Assembly (NCBI GenBank): GCA_049511415.1
Contig: JBEKYC010000007.1
Location: forward strand, 1 to 64,000
Source: Bog-159 sp049511415
GTDB lineage: Bacteria; Acidobacteriota; Terriglobia; Bryobacterales; Bryobacteraceae
DNA: 64,000 nt
Direction of reading: 5' to 3'
A program made the translations under genes and the position numbers. Below are positions 59,383 to 64,000 of the stretch, in pieces; the first letter of the stretch is position 1; each line of letters starts with the position of its first letter. The notes below the pieces were generated by a model. That model searched no databases and had not been told where the DNA came from. It was given only the letters and a program-made list of their open reading frames with translations.

Positions 59383-59942
59383 AGTTTAGCGGAAGCTTTC
59401 CATAGCAACAATAGCGCGCCGGCCAGGAAGCCTGCGGCGGCTTCATATTCGCGATTCTTTATGTATTGGCGCCAGCGGAAACCGCGGGTTGGCCCAGCGG
59501 GAGTGAGGCGCGGCAGGAGGGCGGGGACGCGGGCGGCATAGATTGCGTAATCCGGGAACAGGCTGTGCAAGTGCTGTTGCTCGAGCTGGATTACGGGCAG
59601 ATAAACGAACAGAAAGACGGCGCCGAAGAGCAGGGCGAGGGCGACGTTGCGGGAGGCGATTGCGAACCCTGCGGCGGCTAGCAGGGTTCCGAGATACAGC
59701 GGGTTGCGGGTAAAAGCGTAAGGTCCACTGGAGGCTAGTGTCTGATTCTTCGCCAGGTTTCCGGCGGCCCAGGCGCGGAGGGCCAGGCCCAGGAGAGAGA
59801 GCGGCAATCCGCAGGCCAGGGAGCGCGCATCCGGATGCGAGAACCAGGCGAAGGCGGCGACCAGGAGAAATCCGCAGGGCACGCGCAGGCGGGCCACGAA
59901 ATCCGCATAGAGCTTGGGAAAGGGAGCTTTCAAGCCAGGCAA
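59379..59942 (-). CDS. Isoprenylcysteine/phospholipid methyltransferase-like membrane protein
   Basis: A 187-residue protein with four or five helices and the family motif 'SGPYAFTRNPLYLGTLLAAA' that binds SAM, followed by 'YLPVIQLEQQHLHSLFPDYA'. PEMT/ICMT-type enzymes methylate lipids or small molecules at the membrane. The last ~35 residues add another hydrophobic helix. The start is TTG 59942 or TTG 59933 (the latter as TTGA with the previous stop). It sits between a heptosyltransferase and the MoxR genes, so its target may be an envelope lipid. Confidence 0.8.
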   Translation of the reverse strand: MPGLKAPFPKLYADFVARLRVPCGFLLVAAFAWFSHPDARSLACGLPLSLLGLALRAWAAGNLAKNQTLASSGPYAFTRNPLYLGTLLAAAGFAIASRNVALALLFGAVFLFVYLPVIQLEQQHLHSLFPDYAIYAARVPALLPRLTPAGPTRGFRWRQYIKNREYEAAAGFLAGALLLLWKASAKL

Positions 59943-60937
59943 TCCGCGGGGTGGATGCGCCCGGTGAGTTGGGCCTGGAGTGCGTCAAACACCGAATCCG
60001 GGGTGATGGCGCGCATGCTGGGGTCGATCTGGTCGCGACGCTTGTAGGAGGTTCTGGCGGCGGAATCGCGCAGGACCTTGAAGGAGACGCCGTAGGGTCC
60101 GGTTTGGGCGGGGTCGGTGGGTCCGTAGATGGCTACGCCGGGCTTGGCGAGAGCGGCGGCGATGTGCAGGGGTCCGCTATCGACACCCACGACGGCGGCG
60201 GCGCGCCTGGTGGCGTGGATGAGTCCTTCGATGGAGGAGACGTGGGGAATCGCGTCCGGGACGGCGGCCAGGGTTTCGCGCGCGGCGGGTGGTCCGTTGA
60301 GCACGAGCGGGAGGCCGGCGCGGCGGAGGCGGGCGGCGAGCTGGGCGTAATATTCGAGCGGCCACTGTTTGGCGGTCCAGCCGCTGAGGGGGCTGGCGAG
60401 GACGAAAGCGCCGGAGGGTAGCGATCCTTCGGGACGGCCTAGCGGCAGCGGAAAGGAAGTCAGGAGAGTGGCGGCTCCGGCTCCGGCGGCTAGTTGGAGG
60501 TTGCGGTCCACGCGGTGTGCGGCGCGGGCGGCGATCTTATGGGAATAGAAGAGAGCGGCGATCGGCTCGCGGGCCAAGGATGGATGGAATCCGTAGATGC
60601 GCTCGGTGCGGGCGAAGCAGGCGACCAGGGCGGACTTGAGGAGACCCTGAAAATCGACTGCGAAATCGAAGCGCTCGGCGCGGAGGTCGCGCCACATGCG
60701 GCGCGGTTCTTCGGTGCGGCGGTCGAGCAGGAGCAGGCGATCCACGAAGGGATTGTTTTGGAGCAGAGCGGTCCAGCGAGGCTGGACGGCCCAAGTCACG
60801 CGCGATCCGGGGAAGCTGTGTTTGAGGGACGCGACGGCCGGCAGGGTGTGGACGATATCACCTAGGGCGCCCAAGCGCACCACCAGAATGCGGGTTGCTG
60901 TAGGAGATTCCGGCAATTTCACCCCGTAGTCTAACAT
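59930..60937 (-). CDS. GT9 glycosyltransferase, heptosyltransferase I (WaaC)-like
   Basis: A 335-residue protein: 'ATRILVVRLGALGDIVHTLP', 'LKHSFPGSRVTWAVQPRW', 'DFAVDFQGLLKSALVACFAR', 'YGFHPSLAREPIAALFYS' and the nucleotide-sugar region 'AAVVGVDSGPLHIAAALAKP'. It fits the ADP-heptose:LPS heptosyltransferase I type that adds the first heptose to Kdo. I chose ATG 60937; GTG 60922 is an alternative. The frame continues upstream without a stop into nucleotidyltransferase sequence, so as written the two are fused; that is probably accidental. Confidence 0.83.
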   Translation of the reverse strand: MLDYGVKLPESPTATRILVVRLGALGDIVHTLPAVASLKHSFPGSRVTWAVQPRWTALLQNNPFVDRLLLLDRRTEEPRRMWRDLRAERFDFAVDFQGLLKSALVACFARTERIYGFHPSLAREPIAALFYSHKIAARAAHRVDRNLQLAAGAGAATLLTSFPLPLGRPEGSLPSGAFVLASPLSGWTAKQWPLEYYAQLAARLRRAGLPLVLNGPPAARETLAAVPDAIPHVSSIEGLIHATRRAAAVVGVDSGPLHIAAALAKPGVAIYGPTDPAQTGPYGVSFKVLRDSAARTSYKRRDQIDPSMRAITPDSVFDALQAQLTGRIHPADCLA

Positions 60938-61473
60938 GGGGGGCGAGATAGCCGAGGAGGGGATTACGGCGGCTTCGCGTGGCAGATGATTGGCTTCGAC
61001 CAGCTTGGCTACGTCCGCATAGTCTTGCGCGCGCTGGATGCCGCGACCCATGTAAGCGGAGAGCTTGGCGGATATGAGACTCGTTAACGAAAGGATTTGC
61101 GGTTTTTCCGACACTTCCGTGGGCATCGGCAAAGTCAGAGGCACCGGATCGAGCGTTCGGCCGCCCGGTAGAAGATCGACTTCCACTTTTGACTCGCGAT
61201 CCGTCAAGGGCATCCTGGAACCGGGGTTCTCATTGAAACCGTCATGCAGAGCTTCTCGCGGGCAAATTGCGGGTCCGGCACGATAAAGTCCACATCCACA
61301 GTGAACCGGGGATAACCATGCTCCTGCACCGCGAAACCACCGCCAAGGTAGTGCGGGATGTCGAAGAGCCGCAGTACTCGCAGCGCCCGCAGCAAGGTCT
61401 TTTGGATGTTTGTGGAGCCGCTCGATTCTCTCAAGAGCTCTGCCTTTTCATGAAATTGGAGGGAGGTGCTCAC
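60938..61473 (-). pseudogene. Nucleotidyltransferase (AbiEii/MNT-like fold), frameshifted
   Basis: As written no intact frame covers it. GTG 61473, overlapping the WaaF-like stop (GTGA), opens 'RALRVLRLFDIPHYLGGGFA' and 'VQEHGYPRFTVDVDFIVPD', the G-G and D-x-D motifs of the nucleotidyltransferase fold. The frame then shifts by one base near 61235-61255 and continues as 'HDGFNENPGSRMPLTDRESK', 'VEVDLLPGGRTLDPVPL' and 'GIQRAQDYADVAKLVEANHL'. The second part is in frame with the GT9 gene behind it. Members include toxins of type IV pairs and solitary proteins. No HEPN or AbiEi partner is present here. A consensus error is the simplest cause of the break. Confidence 0.75.
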
Positions 61474-62513
61474 GGGGACGAGGTTTGCTCCCACAATCGC
61501 AACGCCGCGGCGGCGACGCGTTGGGCGGTGACGCGCGTCATGCAACGGTGGTCGATGGGGCAGGTGCGCAACAGGCAGGGGGCGCATTCGACCGGCTCGC
61601 GCACGATGCGCGCGAGGGGTCCGGTGGGGCCGGTGGTAGTGTCGTCGGTGGCGCCGAATACGGTGACAGTTGGCACGCCTAGGGCCGAGGCGATGTGCAT
61701 GGCTCCGGAATCGTTGGTGAGGAAGAGGCGGCAGGCGGCGGACAGATCGATGAATTGGCGCAGGGTGGTTTCGCCGGCGAAGTCGTGAACGGATACAGCC
61801 GCGGGACGGATGGAGGCGGCCACCGACTCGCAGATGGGACGTTCGGCGGACGAGCCGAATAACGCCACCGATCCTCCGCGTGCCTGGGCTACGGCCGCCG
61901 CGGCTTCCGCGAAGCGCTCGGGCAGCCAGCGCTTGGCGCCACCATAAGCCGCACCGGGGCTGACACCGATCACGGGCGGCGCCAAGCCGGTGTCGCGCAG
62001 GGCGGCCAGACCGGCTTCGCGCGCCGTGTGGCAGGCATCCAGCCGGATCTCGGCGCAGGGCGGAAACTCGTGGATGATGCCGGCGCGGCGCAGCAGCTCC
62101 AGGTAGTAGAAACGCTGGTGGCGGGGAATCTCGCCCGGTTCCGGGGGGACGATGGCTGCGGTGAGCAGGAAGCGGCGGGCATCGCGGCGGTATCCGATAC
62201 GGCGGGGGATGCGGGCCATCCAGACGAGCAGAGCGGAGTCGAAGGAATTGGGCAGTAACACGGCCTGGTCGAAGGACTCGCGGCGCAACCGATCCGCCAT
62301 CGTCTGGCGGTTGCCGGCGAGGAGCATCACGGCGTCGATGGCGCTTTCGCGGGCGTAAAGATCGGCCACGGCAGGGCGCGCCAGCAGGGTGAGATGCGCG
62401 CCCGGGAAGGCGCTGCGCAACGCGCGGACGGCCGGCAGCGACATGACGGCGTCACCCACCCAGTTGGTGGACCGGATCAGGATTTTCGTCTGATTTCGCG
62501 GCAGCAGTTTCAT
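61470..62513 (-). CDS. waaF: GT9 glycosyltransferase, heptosyltransferase II (WaaF)-like
   Basis: A 347-residue protein: 'KILIRSTNWVGDAVMSLPAV', 'LPNSFDSALLVWMARIPRRI', 'VIGVSPGAAYGGAKRWLPER', 'FLTNDSGAMHIASALGVPTV', 'VFGATDDTTTGPTGP' and the Cys-rich end 'CAPCLLRTCPIDHRCM'. These are diagnostic of heptosyltransferase II, which adds the second heptose to the LPS inner core. With the WaaC-like gene it gives the core step of LPS synthesis. It is the first gene of the long minus-strand operon, divergent from the oxygenase gene. Confidence 0.9.
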   Translation of the reverse strand: MKLLPRNQTKILIRSTNWVGDAVMSLPAVRALRSAFPGAHLTLLARPAVADLYARESAIDAVMLLAGNRQTMADRLRRESFDQAVLLPNSFDSALLVWMARIPRRIGYRRDARRFLLTAAIVPPEPGEIPRHQRFYYLELLRRAGIIHEFPPCAEIRLDACHTAREAGLAALRDTGLAPPVIGVSPGAAYGGAKRWLPERFAEAAAAVAQARGGSVALFGSSAERPICESVAASIRPAAVSVHDFAGETTLRQFIDLSAACRLFLTNDSGAMHIASALGVPTVTVFGATDDTTTGPTGPLARIVREPVECAPCLLRTCPIDHRCMTRVTAQRVAAAALRLWEQTSSP

Positions 62514-62531
62514 TGTAGCAACGGCCCGCGA

Positions 62532-62537
62532 TATGCT
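62532..62537 (+). promoter_or_regulatory. Candidate -10 box before the 2OG-oxygenase gene
   Basis: TATGCT lies 7 nt before GTG 62545. It overlaps the alternative ATG at 62533. There is no Shine-Dalgarno for either start. Confidence 0.35.
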
Positions 62538-62544
62538 GGCGGGA

Positions 62545-63240
62545 GTGAGACTGGAGCATCTGCGCTGGGAGGAAATCGAGGAATCGCTGTGGCGGTTGGG
62601 TTACGCGAAACTGCCCGCGCTGCTGACGGCGGCGGAATGCGCGGAACTGATCGGGATGTACGGGCGCGGCGAATTGTTCCGCAGCCGCATCGAAATGGCG
62701 CGCTACCGGTTCGGGGTAGGAGATTACCAATACTTCGATTACCCGCTGCCCGGGTTGGTTCGCGATTTGCGCGAGGGCACTTATGCGCCGCTGGCGGGGA
62801 TCGCCAACCGGTGGCGCGAGGCGCTGGGCGATGCGAAGCGGTTCCCCGACACGCTGGCGGGCTTTACGGCAGAGTGTCACGCGGCCGGGCAGAGCCAAGC
62901 GACTCCACTGCTGCTGCATTACGAGTCCGGCGGCTATAACTGCCTGCATCAGGATTTGTACGGCGATATCGCGTTTCCGCTGCAACTTGTGGTGTTGTTG
63001 AGCGAGGCCGGAGCGGATTATACGGGTGGCGATTTTCTGCTGGTGGAGCAGCGGCCGCGGGCGCAATCGGTGGGGCATGCGATTCACGCCCGGCGCGGCG
63101 AGGCGGTGGTATTCACTACGCGGTGGCGGCCGGTTAAGGGCACGCGGGGGTTTTATCGGGCGAATATCAAACACGGGGTCAGCCCGCTGCTTTCGGGTAC
63201 GCGATACACGATGGGGATCATTTATCATGACGCGCGATGA
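62545..63240 (+). CDS. 2-oxoglutarate/Fe(II)-dependent oxygenase
   Basis: About 231 residues: 'LGYAKLPALLTAAECAELI', 'YQYFDYPLPGLVRDL', 'LLLHYESGGYNCLHQDLYGD' (Fe ligands H-x-D), 'LQLVVLLSEAGADYTGGDFL', 'RRGEAVVFTTRWRPVKGTRG' and distal His plus 2-oxoglutarate Lys/Arg region 'RANIKHGVSPLLSGTRYTMG'. It hydroxylates a protein or small molecule using O2 and 2-oxoglutarate. The start could be GTG 62545 (favoured by the -10 box) or ATG 62533, 4 codons earlier. It is divergent from waaF across about 30 nt. Confidence 0.85.
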   Translation: MRLEHLRWEEIEESLWRLGYAKLPALLTAAECAELIGMYGRGELFRSRIEMARYRFGVGDYQYFDYPLPGLVRDLREGTYAPLAGIANRWREALGDAKRFPDTLAGFTAECHAAGQSQATPLLLHYESGGYNCLHQDLYGDIAFPLQLVVLLSEAGADYTGGDFLLVEQRPRAQSVGHAIHARRGEAVVFTTRWRPVKGTRGFYRANIKHGVSPLLSGTRYTMGIIYHDAR

Positions 63241-63248
63241 GGTGGGAG

Positions 63249-63254
63249 TATAAT
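63249..63254 (+). promoter_or_regulatory. Consensus -10 box of a leaderless transcript
   Basis: TATAAT is followed by 6 nt and ATG 63261. ATGACG (63227-63232) with a 16-nt spacer is a possible -35. No Shine-Dalgarno precedes the ATG. Confidence 0.5.
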
Positions 63255-63260
63255 TTGGCC

Positions 63261-64000
63261 ATGATGCTCAGGAAGCGGTGGGCAGTGGTTTGGGGGTTGG
63301 CTGTGTCGGCTGCCGTTACGCTGCCAGCGGACGACAAACTGCCGTTGACGCTTGGTTTTTACCTGGTGGCCGACTGTTCCTCGGCAATTGCCAGCTTGCC
63401 GATGCAAGAGGCCGGCCGGTCCGCGCGGTACTGCCTGGAACGCACTCCGATCGTCGATCAGAGGGATGTCGCTTCGGCGGCACCGGAGACGGACGCGACC
63501 GGCTTGCCGGTGCGGTTGAGTCTCACTCCGGAGGCTGCGCAGCGATGGTTCGAGGTCAGCGGGAAGCACATCGGCTTGAAGATCGGGGCGGTGCTGGATG
63601 GCCGCCTGATTTCGGTGGCGAAAATTGCGGCTGCGACGCGCAGCTTGTGGGTAGACGGTTTGAGCCGGATTGAAGCGCGATGGCTCATCGAGGCTTTTCA
63701 ACGGCGGGACGTGGCCACCGCGGCAGCTGCCCTACCGTCGGGCAGAGTCGATGCCGGGCAACCGGATGAGCAGGGCATATTCAAAATCGGCAAGGGGGTT
63801 TCGGCTCCGGTTCCGATTTACAGGCCACCGCCGGAATATACAGAGGAAGCGCGGGCGGCGAAGCTGCAGGGGACTGTGGTTCTCAAAGCCGTCGTGCGGC
63901 CGGATGGCACGCCGGATATGGTCCGCGTGGTGCGATCGTTTGACGCGGGGATGGATGCCAACGCGGTGGCGTGCGTACGCAGTTGGCGCTTCCGGCCGGC
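63261..64000 (+). CDS. SecD-like domain plus TonB C-terminal domain protein, truncated by the window end
   Basis: At least 246 residues, open at the right edge. After a signal peptide ('RWAVVWGLAVSAAVTLPADD') comes a segment like the periplasmic head of SecD: 'YCLERTPIVDQRDVASA', 'RLSLTPEAAQRWFEVSGKHI' and 'GLKIGAVLDGRLISVAKIA'. Then a linker leads to a TonB-type C-terminus: 'PPPEYTEEARAAKLQGTVVL', 'KAVVRPDGTPDMVRVVRSFD' and 'MDANAVACVRSWRFRP'. SecD heads usually sit in the Sec translocon, and TonB C-termini contact outer-membrane receptors. The combination is unusual. Overlapping frames in this stretch are shadows. Confidence 0.78.
   Translation, partial: MMLRKRWAVVWGLAVSAAVTLPADDKLPLTLGFYLVADCSSAIASLPMQEAGRSARYCLERTPIVDQRDVASAAPETDATGLPVRLSLTPEAAQRWFEVSGKHIGLKIGAVLDGRLISVAKIAAATRSLWVDGLSRIEARWLIEAFQRRDVATAAAALPSGRVDAGQPDEQGIFKIGKGVSAPVPIYRPPPEYTEEARAAKLQGTVVLKAVVRPDGTPDMVRVVRSFDAGMDANAVACVRSWRFRP

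Overview
The window is a GC-rich, gene-dense bacterial chromosome segment. Its gene families (secreted Gfo/Idh/MocA oxidoreductase, FG-GAP repeat protein, PQQ-type propeller, SBP56, a GMC dehydrogenase pair, an RpiB-DeoC fusion, LPS heptosyltransferases) and a REP-like 'CTGAAG' hairpin resemble soil Acidobacteriota of the Solibacter/Bryobacter type. That placement is inference from gene content, not a phylogeny. Heptosyltransferases, an RND pump with an outer-membrane factor, and a TonB-type C-terminus indicate a Gram-negative envelope. I saw no rRNA, tRNA, CRISPR array, insertion sequence or intact prophage.

Layout. 1-6.4 kb: end of a serine hydrolase, a DoxX-like membrane protein, a glyoxalase-fold protein, SBP56 (methanethiol oxidase family) coupled to a NicO-like membrane protein, and an exported oxidoreductase. 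6.4-8.5 kb: an FG-GAP repeat protein with three frameshifts. 8.6-11.4 kb: a dynamin-like GTPase and a partner with two PH-like segments. These converge on a minus-strand operon (14.3-11.4 kb) of a CPA2 antiporter, a tandem DUF190 protein, a single DUF190 protein and an AAA-type ATPase. 14.5-15.5 kb: a long inverted repeat, ArsR/SRPBCC genes and likely operators. 15.5-20.3 kb: two AlkP-superfamily phosphodiesterases, a 62-residue protein and a membrane protein. 20.3-30.8 kb: an MdtABC-TolC-like efflux operon with rlmI. 30.8-33.8 kb: a GH108 muramidase, an FkbM methyltransferase and a NicO metal transporter.

33.8-38.8 kb: EutT-like/RpiB/DeoC fusion, GAF-GAF-PP2C phosphatase, lysA and a c-type cytochrome, all with overlapping ends. 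38.8-43.4 kb: acetyltransferase, exported proteins, an ankyrin protein and a PQQ propeller. 43.4-46.4 kb: ECF sigma factor, putative anti-sigma factor, a secreted beta-solenoid and a small exported protein. 46.5-52.3 kb: a secreted GH31 glycosidase, ribBA with an altered cyclohydrolase domain, and a GMC dehydrogenase with its small subunit. 52.3-53.4 kb: a low-GC gap and a small lipoprotein. 62.5-53.4 kb (minus): ten reading frames in which nearly every junction overlaps, from heptosyltransferases through ICMT, DUF4129, DUF4350, MoxR, DUF58 and SpoIIM to RDD. The right end holds a 2OG-Fe(II) oxygenase and a truncated gene with a SecD-like segment and a TonB C-terminus.

Two window-wide observations matter for reading the annotation. 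First, four loci carry single-base frameshifts that look like consensus errors, so several proteins are longer than the raw frames suggest. Second, many operon-leading genes have a -10-like box 5-9 nt before the start codon and no Shine-Dalgarno, which points to leaderless mRNAs.
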